In this document: positions 21,801 through 32,232 of the stretch, one piece after another | Position numbering within the stretch: position 1 is the stretch's first letter | How the letters are laid out: each line of letters begins with the position of its first letter | Assembly (NCBI RefSeq): GCF_000264995.1 | Contig: NW_006767434.1 | Location: forward strand, 391,974-426,220 | Source of the DNA: Punctularia strigosozonata HHB-11173 SS5 | Lineage: Eukaryota > Basidiomycota > Agaricomycetes > Corticiales > Punctulariaceae | Reading direction: 5' to 3' | DNA length: 34,247 nucleotides | Notes under the pieces: generated by a model | Databases searched by the model: none | What the model saw: only the letters and a program-made list of their open reading frames with translations | What the model was told of the DNA's origin: nothing | Made by a program: the position numbers and the translations under genes

Positions 21801-24768
21801 GGAAGGGGTACTCGCGGGCATGGGATCGCTCCTATCTGGAACCGATCGCTTGGACGTCGTCGTGCGCCCTCTGCATACGTCGTTTCGAGACTTCATTCTA
21901 GATCCCAAACGCAGCCACGAATTCGTCGTCAAGCCAGGGAAGGAGGAGCATCTACAATTCGCGCGCGGAACCCTACGTCTTCTGTTGAGCGAGCAGTTGC
22001 ACATCAACATGTGCGGACTCGAGACGTCATATCGTCTCAACACGTACTATCTCGATTTAGACGATCGTGTACGGAAAATGATCACGTCGAGCTTGGTTTA
22101 TTCCACTCGCTACTGGGCTGATCATCTTGAGAAGACTCCATGCGGCTCTGGCCTGCTTCGAATGGCGGAACAACTGCTGAAAGTCAAGTTCCTGTTCTGG
22201 CTCGAGCTCCTCAGTCTTCTAGGGTCCGTTCCTACCTGCGCATCAGCGCTCCTGAAGCTCAAACAGTGGACACCTCGGGCAGGTCTTTTCATCGGTTACA
22301 TCTGTCGCATGCGGCTCACATACGTGTTCTGCCCTTAGGACACTGCGGAAGGACTGGAAACAGTCTCAATTATTGAGGATTTCCTCAAGTTCATCCGGGC
22401 TTTCGGGGTAGTGATCGGGTTTTCTGCTCCTCACATTTATCTCTCAGCCGTACCTTTTGCACCGACGAGATCACAAGTGCGCCAGCTGTACGAATCGAAG
22501 CTTCCCAGAAGAGCTACGGTGGTGTGCGGTGGATTGTCAGAATGGCCCGCCTTAGAATGCACCATGGACTGCGATGGCGGCGTCCTCTGTGCGGAATTCT
22601 CCGACGATGGAAAACAAATCTTCTTTGTCTCGCGCGGATCGTTTTGCTGCACTATACATGTTCGGGATGCGGCGACCGGACAGCTGGTCCGTCGACCGGT
22701 GCGCTGTGGTACAGAGAGTAATGTCCAGTGCGTCGCCTTCTCTTCGGAGCGAGACCTCATAGTGGTGGGATTGCAGGACAGCACGATTCAGGTTTGGAAT
22801 ACCACCGCAGGACAGCATATTCGCACGCTCAGAGGGCATACGGATTATGTTCGAACGGTCGCTTTCTCTCCTGACGGCAAGCAGATTGTGTCGGGCTCGA
22901 AAGACAAGACGGTCTGTATCTGGGATGTGCAGTCTGAGAAGCTTGTCCATCCACCGCTCCAGGGACATACACACGGGGTCCTTTCCGTCGCTTTCTCGCC
23001 TGACTCCAACTGGGTGGTCTCAGGTTCAGCAGACGGAATGATTTGCTTATGGGATACCACAATGGGAACACTTGTGCACGAGCCATTGCGCGGCTATCCA
23101 TCCTTTGAATCCCCTGTCGCATTCTCGCAGGATGGGAAATGGATTGTTTCGGGCAATGAGACCATGCAGCTGTGGGATGTCGAGTCTGGCCAGCCTATCG
23201 GGTCCCCTCTTTGGGGCTACACTAGCCATGTCACAGCGTTGGCGATCTCCCCGGACGGCAAGTTCGTTGTATCTGGTTCTTCAGATGGTGTCGTTCATCT
23301 ATGGGAAACAACCGAACAGGCCCCTTGCACAACTTTCCATGGTCACTCCAACATGGTGATATCTGTAGCGTTCTCGGGAGATGGCCAGTACATCGTCTCT
23401 GGATCATGGGACGGGACTGTGCGCGTGTGGAACGCTTCAACCCGATGCACCGAGAAGGACATTGTCAGAAGACACGCTGGCCTGGGCTACAGTATGGCTG
23501 TTTCGCCGGATGGGGAGCGTATCGTCACTTGGCACAAGAAAGACATTTGTGTGTGGGACGTCTCGACGGGAATGCCTGTTCAAGGCCAACACTGGCCAGA
23601 ACACACAGCCAACGTACTCTACATATTGTTCTTACCCGATGGACGCCGCATCTTGTCGTGGTCGGAGGATGGCACAGTTCGCGTGTGGGAAGTCTCCACC
23701 GGTCAATACATTCGCCATTTCACAGTTCCAACCTTGAGATCCCGTTGGTCAATCTCGGCGGCAGTCTCTCCGGACGGGCGATATATCACATTGTCATGCT
23801 CAGAAGAGATTATACACGTATGGGACATCTCCAACGGGGAGTGTTTGCAGGAACCTCTCGAGGGTCACACTGGTGATGTCACAGCCCTGGCATTCTCTCC
23901 AGATGGGAAGCGCATCGCATCGGGCGCACGAGACCACACAATACTCCTATGGGACGTCGAGACAGGTCAGACTGTATGCGCACCGTTGGAGGGGCATACC
24001 AATTGTGTAACCTGCGTTGCCTTTTTGCCCAATGGCGCTTCTCTCGTGTCCGGTGACATGGACGGCTTCGTGCGGATCTGGGACTCTGCCACGGGACAGA
24101 CAATCTGCGGTCCTTGGCGTCGCCATGACCAGTGGGTTCACTCCGTCGCTTTCTCGCCAAACGGACGCTGCGTGGCCTCGGGCGGAATGGATCGTACAGT
24201 GCGCGTTTGGGACGCAGTCACTGGGAAGCCGATCCGCGAGTCCTTTCGGGGTCACACAAGTCTGGTCAACACAGTGGCATTCTCACCAGATGGCCAATGC
24301 ATCATATCATGCAGCTGGGACGGCACGATCCGGTTCTGGGATGCCTCGACGGGGCATAGTGACAATGTCGAGGGACTACGGGGTGCGTCACCTCAATGTT
24401 TCACTTGATCTCACTCACACTGGCTGTCCGGCGTAGTAGATGATAGCGCTACCTCTAGCCAACCGCGTTCAGTATCATTCTCGCCAGACGAGGATCACGC
24501 TCTCGCCGACATTCAGCTCATAGTCCCTGGCGCTGAACAGATGTCACGGTTCCAAATCGACGATTCATTCACGCTGGAGGACTACGGCTGGCTCATGGGA
24601 CCTGACGATCGACGCCTGATCTGGATACCGGTTCAAAATCGCAAGATGTTGTTCATGCCACAGAACAGGCGAACCATGATACCTTGGGATGGGGTGACTA
24701 CGCTTGATCTGAGCAACTTTGCTCACGGCGAGAAGTGGGCCGAGTGCTACGAGGAGGGCTCCTCGTGA
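18867..24768 (+). CDS. NACHT-WD40 NLR-like receptor, copy B
   Basis: Predicted exons: 18867-18989, then (using the sequence right of the gap) 19683-19811, 19877-20074, 20134-20184, 20238-20433, 20487-20684, 20738-22278, 22339-24382, 24437-24768. The sum is 1603 residues, equal to copy A. This assumes the gap and its 163-base flanking repeat are an assembly artefact; otherwise the gene is broken there. Walker A GPAGSGKS is at about 353-360, Walker B follows as in copy A, and 14 WD40 repeats and the C-terminal cap (HGEKWAEC) are present. The NACHT exon differs from A at roughly 23 of 513 positions, the WD40 exon at roughly 138 of 682. Introns 20185-20237 and 22279-22338 both need GC donors; the second is GT in copy A. 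The role is presumed the same as A, with altered ligand specificity. Confidence 0.85.
19027..19189 (+). repeat. Left flank of gap, repeated on the right side
   Basis: These 163 bases recur at 19655-19816. The only difference seen is an extra G near 19175 in this left copy, which breaks a frame intact in the right copy and in NLR copy A. That fits an error-prone contig end. Confidence 0.9.
19190..19654. other. Assembly gap (465 N)
   Basis: A run of Ns inside the 5' part of NLR copy B. Frames drawn across it are meaningless. Because both sides carry the same 163 bases, the contigs may really overlap and the gap may contain nothing. Confidence 0.95.
19655..19816 (+). repeat. Right flank of gap, repeat of the left flank
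   Basis: Matches 19027-19189 except for one base. It continues without interruption into the rest of NLR copy B and is used for the gene model. Confidence 0.9.
22279..22338 (+). other. GC-AG intron specific to NLR copy B
   Basis: Copy A uses a GT donor here (AAG, then gtgtgt at 3000). Copy B has CGG then gcaggt. Splicing from the GC keeps frame (WTPR then DTAEGLE). The nearby GT (gtcttt) gives a frame that soon hits a stop. Confidence 0.65.
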
Positions 24769-24963
24769 GTGAGCCGGTGCGTGGTTCGCTGGATATCGTG
24801 GAGTGGAGAGGTATCTTGTTGTTCAGCTTTCAGTGCCGCCGGGCATCTTCTCGAATATGATTGACGTGAATTGGCGACGCGTGGGGGTGTACAGACTTTG
24901 TGTTCAGCGCATATAGCTGGAGAGACAAGGCGATGACGACGGTGCTGGTCAATGAGATCCGAT

Positions 24964-24969
24964 AATAAA
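24964..24969 (+). terminator. Possible poly(A) signal of NLR copy B
   Basis: AATAAA about 200 bases after the stop codon. The equivalent position in copy A is AGTAAA. Tentative. Confidence 0.35.
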
Positions 24970-25019
24970 TACTTGTCGTATGATATGTTTGCTGATGTAG
25001 TCCTCGGGCTCAACGACGA

Positions 25020-27262
25020 TCATGCATACTCCCATGTCACCCGCCTTACCCACCCGCCACCACTCGCATATACGCGCACGACTCGCGTCGACCCGTCCGA
25101 TTGCGAGTCCGTTTCGACAAGTCGCCTCGCCTTAGGTTTGATTTCGTAGAAGGGTATCTGCGTCTGGAAAAGGTAAGGTATCGCCATGGATGAAAGCTTA
25201 GCCAGTGGCAGAACCGTACATGGCGTGGTTTGCCGGATCCGACTGCTTTCTGAATACTGCATTGGGAGTGGGGGCGGAGGCGATGGTGAGAGGAGATGAT
25301 CGTCTGCATGAAACCGGTCCACCGGTGAGCGGATGATAGGATAGACCAGAGGAGCGGGTACGTACCGAAGCCGCGTGCGCGGCTGCTTCCATGATGAAGC
25401 GCTTGACAACGCCAATGGCGGGAGTCCATGTGCGCGCATATATGACGCCGCTGTCATCTAGAACGGCGAGCACGACCTAGATAACAACGCGCCGTGACTT
25501 TTCAAGAAATACATACTCACCGTCCGGATTATAATCCTCCCCGAGCATGTGCATACACCCTGTCCGCAGATTCCTCATCCAGTACGCCGTTCGATCTTCG
25601 ACGTAAGAGATCGTCGCCCACCTGCATCGCGCTCGTCTGAATAGACCCCAGAGAGGGCTACGCACCTTGATTGGCAATCCCGGCAGCCACAACCCGTCAA
25701 TGGTCTGAATGCGCAGGTAGAGGCCGCGGTTCCGGAGATTGTGAAGGTCGGCGATGGCGGAGAGTGAGCCAAGTTCGAGTCCCTGGTGCGTTGTATTCGC
25801 TCTGCGGATAGCGTTGAGAACCCGAATATGTAAGGCGCTTGAAAATGTAGACGTACCACGTATAAGCCCACCGCCGCGCATACTTTAGATAGTCATGGTG
25901 GGCGACATCGTAGATCCTCCGTTCGAATAGATCGACATCTGCCTGCGCATCCTAAGGGTGCATGCACTCGATGCAGCTCTCGTGTTGATCCCGAGCAAAT
26001 TCAAGCTTGACGTCTTGGCCAGACTGGGTGTATACGCTTGGAGCTTCTTCGGCTTCGGAGAGCCGGTCGCTGGACGACGTCGCCGACGACGATATACTTT
26101 CCACGAGCGAGGAGGCGGGACGGTTGTGCCGTGGTGTTCGATGCGCAGAACAGTCTGAGGAGACAAAGGGTGTGAGCGAGAGGATAATGTGCAGGTACTG
26201 GCACGCGAAATGCAACACGCCGGAGAGGCCATCGAGGTGGATCATGGTATCGGCATGGGAGCAGAGGTGCGGTCCATGCAAGGGAATGAACAGACGAGGA
26301 TGATCGTCGAGGATGATCCTGGGAGTATCGAAGTCTCATGAGCTTTACAATCCTGAGGTCGGCGGGTTCTCGAAGGCGTTTTGATATGGACATTCAACTG
26401 CCCCGACGTCGACGCAAGCTTGGTATTCTTCTGGACGGTATGATCTGCATGGTGGACATGAGGTGAGTAAGGGGAACTCGTGTACCAGCACATACTCAAG
26501 AGAACTCACGCTGAATGCAACCGCCGAATATCTGTTGCTCGGGCTCATCCATGTTTACATCCCGCCTGGCATGAGTCATCCTTCCGAGTCGCGTACATCT
26601 TGGTGTGCGCGACGGAGGCTGAGAGACGGCAAACGAACCGGTCGGCCCGGTGAGCATCGTACGGCGCAAAGTGGTCCTTGACGCGAAGAGCAGTCATGAA
26701 TCCGCGCGTTCCCGGAAGTAGAGTATGAGCCTGCGAACGTGCATCAGCGTCTATCCATAGGCAGATACGGTAGAGTAAGGGCGACCGATGCAAACGACGG
26801 AGATACACCAAGAGGCCCTAGGCGACAGAGGCGTTCGAATCCTGGGTCTGCGTATTGATATATGTGCTCCTAGTCTCGAGCGCAGCATGAGAGACGCGTG
26901 ATCCATCGAGGACCGGAGGAAGCGGGATGGAGACTCATGAGACGTTCCGCACTGCTGAGGCCGAGTGAACAAACGAACGTCGTCAACCAGCACATACCCA
27001 AACACTCACGCTGTTGACCACCGAACATCGACATCATCTCTAGTTTTGCTCATATTCATCCCCGTTCCCCTCCAGCGAGAGACAATTCCTTGATCTGACT
27101 CGCAATGCGGACATCTTGACGTGTGGAGCTGGCCGAGAGAGAGACTCCGATGTCGCGCGCGACCGCCGTCGCGATCGGCCGAAGCCGATCCAGCTTGTCC
27201 TTCTCCGTGCCTTGGTTCGTCGCCATCGTCGTGCCCGGGGGCTCTGAGATGTGCACCCGCAT
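25020..27262 (-). CDS. Unidentified multi-exon gene, local family member B1
   Basis: The best preserved member of a family with at least five copies here. Exon 1 (27262 to about 27059) contains MATNQGTEKDKLDRLRP and QDVRIASQIKELSLAGGERG. Later pieces on the minus strand are SPSRFLRSSMDHASLMLRSR (about 26900), DTMIHLDGLSGVLHFACQYL (about 26240), LHNLRNRGLYLRIQTIDGLW (about 25710), CRWATISYVEDRTAYWMRNL (about 25600) and VVLAVLDDSGVIYARTW (about 25465). The end is DGSTRVVRVYASGGGWVRRV with a stop at 25020-25022. At least one intron is clear: GATG-free donor gtgagt after YNPDG (about 25525) to ctag (about 25480). Other junctions are unresolved and a continuous product could not be assembled, so it may also be decayed. 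No known domain recognised. It is convergent with NLR copy B, about 250 bases away. Confidence 0.35.
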
Positions 27263-27279
27263 GGCAATATCATATCATG

Positions 27280-28740
27280 CGTCTCGTCTTGATCGTGTTC
27301 TCCGAGCCTGCTTCGTACAGCACGCAACTCGTTGTATCATCGTACCTGCCGCTACCGTCGGTCTACCTACCATCTGCCTCAAGTCAGCCTACTCCAAGAC
27401 AACGGATTTGAGTCCATCCCCAGTATGCTCATTCGCGCGTCCATAGCTCGCGTGAAGCACGCCAAACCGAACGCGGGGTCTTTCGCCTCCCCGGCGCGGC
27501 TACATCAAGGCGGGGTTATTGAGGCTGACGAAGCATTCGTCCGCGCTGCAAGATGGAAAGGAGCGCGCAAGGCATGCCAGGATCTTTGAAACCCGACGTC
27601 TGGTATATGAGATACCGTGCGCGGTGCGCCCTCGCGCGTGGTGGGTAACTGCGTGCGTTCTCGTCTTTCCACCCAACTATCGTGTTTTCAGGCTGAATCG
27701 AACCTGGCTCTTCCGCCAGGTCGTCCGCGATAGTCCGCCTGGATGTGCATTACAACGTCAAGCTCGAGGACATGCGGACTCCGGCATGACGCACTGCATC
27801 GGCGAGGCAGGCGATGACGAAGAGAATGCGACGCTAAGCTCTCACCCAACAAACTGCAGTCGTGGCGCCGCCACCGTTACGCGTATCATGAAGGAAGTAT
27901 CGCGCTGATTCGACTACCTCCCCTACCGTCATGCGGCCCACATCAGCAGCCCGCAATCCAAGGAGAAGCGACGGACGGGAACGTTCGTCCAATTCTATCC
28001 CGGTCGATAACGGCGCCACTCGATTCGGATCGAAGGGCACTCGAGATGTCACCCTCGTCCCCAAGGGCTCGCACCGACTACCTCTTCTCTTCTCCCCGCG
28101 TTCTGGGTCGACTACCGTCCATGGGCTTCTCCGAGTTGCAGTTGAAGACCATGATTCTGCCTGGTACGTATTTTCGTCCCAGTGGAGGCAAATCGTTGCA
28201 CACATCTCAACCTGGCAGCCGCCTCAAAACAATTCGGGACCGGTGAACACGTCCGCGACACGCAGGACGTCGAGGCGGGCGCGATGGCGACTGGCAACGC
28301 TGCGGAGGTATCTGTGGAACGCTGCCACTGCCGAGAGCCTCAGTTTTCGCAGCTGAAGCTGAACGCATTTGCCCTGGGTCTCGTATCGGAGATGTTCGTC
28401 GGGAGCGCATTGTATGACTGCTGGGTGTCGTGTGCCTTGACGCACGGAGACGTGGGGATTCATACCTTGATACAAAGACTTGAAGATCGGTCTAGATCGC
28501 TCATGAGCAATGCATTATACTGACAGAGCGTGAAGTCGCGGACGACCAGAATTTTTTTGCTCGATAAGCTGCAGTGGGTGTATGAGATTTTACATCTCGA
28601 GATCGGAAGGAATCATGCTTGTCGCCCCGATGGGTACCAACTATTCCTTCTCATAACATGACTACGGTGCCAATTCCCGAGAGTCAAGAGACAGACCTAA
28701 TGTCTGCTATCCAGTCCCTCGTCCCAGCATCGCCGTTGCC
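27280..28740. other. No gene recognised
   Basis: Short overlapping frames on both strands (up to about 140 residues at 27931-28356, +) without a recognisable motif. No RNA gene or repeat identified. Confidence 0.4.
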
Positions 28741-28789
28741 ATGTAGGGGAACCGGCCAGGCGCAGTGCTGTACCGCACAATAACACACA

Positions 28790-30935
28790 TCAATCGACCT
28801 TGATCGAATTTCACAGGATGGTGCACTCACATACGTAGGTGTCCTCCAGGTAGTAACGTACCCGAACGGGTGCACGGCCAAAGATCTTCGTCGATATGCC
28901 ATTCACGAGCCCTAACGATCGCCCTGTATTCACATTGGCCAGGATGTGTTTGATCACCGCCGCTTCGCCCTCGTTTTCCCCAACTCGCGGATATATCTCC
29001 CCCAAATCGGCGAAGACCTCGACGGCCTCGACGTTCCGCCTCCCGCTCCGATCCCTGGCCTTCGCACATCATACAAAAACCCGGGTTTGAACCGCAGTCC
29101 CTTCGGGCTTTCCTGATGCACGCTATCCTGAAGCTCGCGATGTCATTCGCACCCGAGGAGCAGAGCACGCCGGTGCCGAGCAGTCCATACTTTCATCCTC
29201 GGCGCATCAGTGTTGCGAACACCCGCATGCGGTCGAGCGCTCGGATTCATCGCTGGAGCCCAAGACGATGACAGGTGATTTGATGACATCGCACAATTCG
29301 GGTCCTATTGAGGTAAGGATTGGTCGGCTAATGATTGGTCGGCGAAGAAAAAGAGGAGCACACGCGGCGAAGAAGGACCGGAACATACCCTTGAAAGGCG
29401 CCTGCGTCGTCGAGAGAGCCCTAGGTCGATCCTGCCCTACGTCGGGTCGGCGTCCCCCTCGCAGGTGCAAAGCGGTGCGTAAATGATGTCGAGCCATTGT
29501 TGAGGTGATGCGACTGTAGACACGACATCAGTCTGACGCAATTCACATGCGTGGATCAGACGATGCGGACCTTTGAGAAGAAGCGCCAGTTCGCAGTGGG
29601 ATGGATTTACGCTGCCGTCAATCATAGACAAGAGCGATCATGGACCGGTGTGCGTTTGATGATGACGCACGCCGTCCGGAGAAGCGATCGAGGCTGATCG
29701 AAGGGGTGTGAAGGAACATTAACGCGGTGCTTCGAGATTTGCGATACCTGAAACGAGTGTATGCGCGTATCAGCGTCAATCGTGATCCATAGATGTATAG
29801 TAGAAGAGGGAGCAGGTTCACGCAGCAAGGATTCGTGAGCACCGGAGCGGGTGCAAGAGGATGATGAGAAGAGAAGATACGGACGCGCACGCACCTCAGT
29901 TAACCATACGGGAACCCGCAGAGCATTCATGAGCAAGCCGATACGATCTTCGTAGGGTTCGTCGAGGGCGTTGATGAGGAAGAGAGGCCGATGTAGAGCC
30001 AGCCCGGTGCGTTCTTCGTGAGGCCGCCTATGGAGGGTATGCCTATATGCGCGCGTCAGCATCCGTGGACTTGGGTGCGGGTACAAAGGGCGGAGAATGC
30101 AGGAAAACGTACCGGGAGTGGACGCGCCGCCGGCCGCATATACTCCCATTGGTCATGATGGACGGTGTAGCCAGCCCCCGCATACTCCGGTCTACAAATG
30201 ACTGTCCGGTTCGAGAGCAGGCGTAGTCGTCGCAGCGTTCATACCCGTTCCCAAGACTATTCGCCTTCGGGCGAAGCATCTTCATGTCCAGAGGACGGGC
30301 CGCCATGCCGGTGGACTATGCTGAGGGAGGTATGGTATATGCGAATGATGGGGAGGTGAGATAGCGGCGGCGATGGTGGCATGACGCTAATGTTTGTATT
30401 CGAAGTGGTATGAGGAGGAGGCGCACGAGAGGGCGAGAAGGCGACGTGCACATGTTCACAGGCAGACTGTATCGCGTCCGGGCATGGCTTTCAGAGCGGA
30501 ACTTGACTTCGGTGAAGGAGAGGATATGTAGATTGGAAGCGCATCGTTCCCAGGCAATAGGTGGATGGAGCTGCTAGTCAAGGACGGCCCTACGATGGCG
30601 GCGCGTGCGGGAGAAGGTCGACGCGTTCTTGGGCTCTGGAGGTGTCCAGGACCAAGCAGGATGGGTGCCTGATCAGTTTAACTTTGAAGCCAGGGCGAGC
30701 GGGATCAAGACTTCGATGCTCGACTGCGATGGTACACAACCAGGTGAGTGAACGAACGTCGTCATTCCGCGCAAAATCGAACACGCACACTACTGTTAAC
30801 CATCGACCATACCTCGCGCCCGTACCTCGCGCCCGTCCTCGTTCCCATATCGCCCAGCGCGAGTCTTCAGTTAATTGGTGTACGTCCTGTGGTGCGACCG
30901 TGGCAGAGAGAGAAGAATCGCGCGCCACTTGACTC
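28790..30935 (-). pseudogene. Unidentified local family, member B2
   Basis: Minus-strand partner of A1. From its 5' end: VARDSSLSATVAPQDVHQLT then EDSRWAIWERG (about 30930-30830), aligning with exon 1 of B1; IVHRHGGPSSGHEDASPEGE (about 30260); RRPHEERTGLALHRPLFLIN (about 30020), after an intron-like end with GCTGAC and TAG; RALSTTQAPFKGMFRSFF (about 29420); FRIACIRKARRDCGSNPGF (about 29120); and NEGEAAVIKHILANVNTG (about 28960). Stops between some pieces suggest decay or unresolved introns. Its 5' end stops where the EEP-RNase H fragment begins, so it was probably truncated there. Function unknown. Confidence 0.45.
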
Positions 30936-30991
30936 CCAGTCTTAACGCGAGGGTGGGCGAGAGGCAGTCTACGCTTACCGAGGGCCTTCCC

Positions 30992-31909
30992 CTCTCCAGG
31001 ACTTCTGCCGATTGCTATGTCGATGGTCGAGGACGCCGTGTCCTTGCTGCGGCAAGCTCGAATGGACTGCAAATAATGAACGGAACGCGCAAGGATGTCA
31101 ACAGACCGGCTGCGTACACGTCATTCCAACCCCAAGGGTCCTCCGTCATTGACCTTGTACTAGCCAACCACCTTGCCATCGACCGTATGGACATTCTCCG
31201 TGTATCCTCCACGGAAGTTCCGCTTCTGTCTGATCATGCACGCGTCACTATCCACTTGAGATGTACGCAAGCTCCGCCTCGCCGCCTCCTCAGAGATCCT
31301 GACGACGTACGGCATCCCGCACCACCTGTCCCGCAAGTTCCGGTGTCGTACCTCGACCAACTGCTGATCCAGACGCGTGACAGCGTACAGTCCGCTAGCC
31401 AGGCCACTGCGTCATTGTACGGGAGTCTGATTTACAACACACAGCCCGTCGCCGTCTACACAGACGGCTCATGCAAAGGAGTGACTGTTCGAAGGGCAGG
31501 GGCAGGGGTATACTGGGCAGACGGTGCAGCGATGAATATTGCAGCTCGTGTGCCCGGAAGACAGACCAATAACCGGGGAGAATTGTATGCCGTGAAGCTT
31601 GCGCTGCGCGCGTCCAATCCTCTACGGAACCTTGACATCTACTCCGACTCTGAGCTGGTGATACGTCTCTGTTGCTACTGGGCACCGGCTATCGCAGCGA
31701 GAGGTTGGGAGCGGAAGCTCCTACTGCACGAAGTGGTACACCTACTGAGGGCCCGTCTTGCTCGCACGCGGTTCATCTGGATTAAGGGTCACAGCGGAAA
31801 TGTTGGCGGCGACGCTGCCGATAGGTTAGCAAAAGAGGGTGCAGACCTTCCGGACGTTGACCATGACTCCGTACCAAGCTGTGACGCGGGCAAAGCCGAA
31901 TACGGCTAA
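30992..31909 (+). CDS. EEP endonuclease C-terminus fused to RNase H domain (retroelement-derived)
   Basis: The first part resembles the C-terminal half of an endonuclease/exonuclease/phosphatase domain: MNGTRKD, AYTSFQPQGSSVIDLVLANH, then the SDH motif (SDHARV, about 31229). After a linker of about 70 residues comes a complete RNase H fold: YTDGSC (Asp, about 31463), NNRGELYA (Glu, about 31580), YSDSELV (Asp, about 31646), KGHSGN (His) and GGDAADRLAKEGAD (Asp). The catalytic set looks intact. In LINE-type elements a reverse transcriptase separates these domains; here it is absent. The N-terminal catalytic half of EEP is also missing. The start is unclear: similarity begins near 30992, and the first in-frame ATG is at 31076. 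The frame stops two bases before the Gypsy LTR. Similar EEP-RNase H proteins occur in basidiomycetes as far as I recall. Confidence 0.75.
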   Translation, partial: LSRTSADCYVDGRGRRVLAAASSNGLQIMNGTRKDVNRPAAYTSFQPQGSSVIDLVLANHLAIDRMDILRVSSTEVPLLSDHARVTIHLRCTQAPPRRLLRDPDDVRHPAPPVPQVPVSYLDQLLIQTRDSVQSASQATASLYGSLIYNTQPVAVYTDGSCKGVTVRRAGAGVYWADGAAMNIAARVPGRQTNNRGELYAVKLALRASNPLRNLDIYSDSELVIRLCCYWAPAIAARGWERKLLLHEVVHLLRARLARTRFIWIKGHSGNVGGDAADRLAKEGADLPDVDHDSVPSCDAGKAEYG

Positions 31910-31911
31910 GG

Positions 31912-32169
31912 TGCGTTCACACGATAAGGTTCTCGAGCGGCACAACAAGAGAGAGTTCACGTCTCGATTGAGCAACTCGAGGTAAGATACGAAACCAAAA
32001 GGTAAAGGTCCTCGCGACGAGGCTGCTTGTCTTTTATACCTCGTCGCGAGCCCTTGAGCATATGGAAGTGGAGCAAAAGGATCAAACAGTCAAAAGGCGC
32101 ATCAGCGCCGGATGCTAGAAAAGGAAAGAAGTTCTCGGTCTCAGCCTTCGGCAGAACCGGCACGTAACA
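31912..32169 (-). mobile_element. 3' LTR of the Ty3/Gypsy element
   Basis: On the minus strand it begins TGTTACGTGCC directly after a purine-rich tract, holds a TATA box (GGTATAAAAG, near 32040-32031) and most likely ends ...GTGAACGCA at 31912, giving TG...CA ends and 258 bases. The far LTR is outside the window, so the end at 31912 and the target duplication (possibly TAAGG at 31907-31911) cannot be checked. Confidence 0.6.
32011..32050 (-). promoter_or_regulatory. LTR inverted repeat around the TATA box
   Basis: A perfect 12-bp inverted repeat (CTCGCGACGAGG at 32011-32022, CCTCGTCGCGAG at 32039-32050) encloses 16 bases containing the TATA box on the minus strand. It could form a hairpin or be a paired protein-binding site at the LTR promoter. 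Confidence 0.75.
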
Positions 32170-32184
32170 TCCGCCCTCCCGAAG
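32170..32184 (-). other. Polypurine tract
   Basis: On the minus strand CTTCGGGAGGGCGGA directly precedes the LTR start TGTTACG. In LTR retrotransposons this tract primes second-strand synthesis. Position and composition fit. Confidence 0.6.
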
Positions 32185-32232
32185 TGGAAACCGCTTCGCC
32201 CAACAAGGTAATCCTCCGCCTCGATCCCTCGA

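Larger units (their letters stand above)
18650..25640 (+). repeat. Segmental duplication, copy 2 (NLR-B block)
   Basis: Same orientation as copy 1 (1-6560). It starts at or before 18650, where copy 1 is cut by the window edge, and similarity fades near 25640. It includes the assembly gap at 19190-19654. The offset to copy 1 is about 18.65 kb. Confidence 0.9.

Noticed and set aside
26001-27005. Protein kinase or BTB domain in member B1
   Set aside because: Isolated similarities (for example DG followed by a beta-like strand) were not supported by any kinase or BTB signature.
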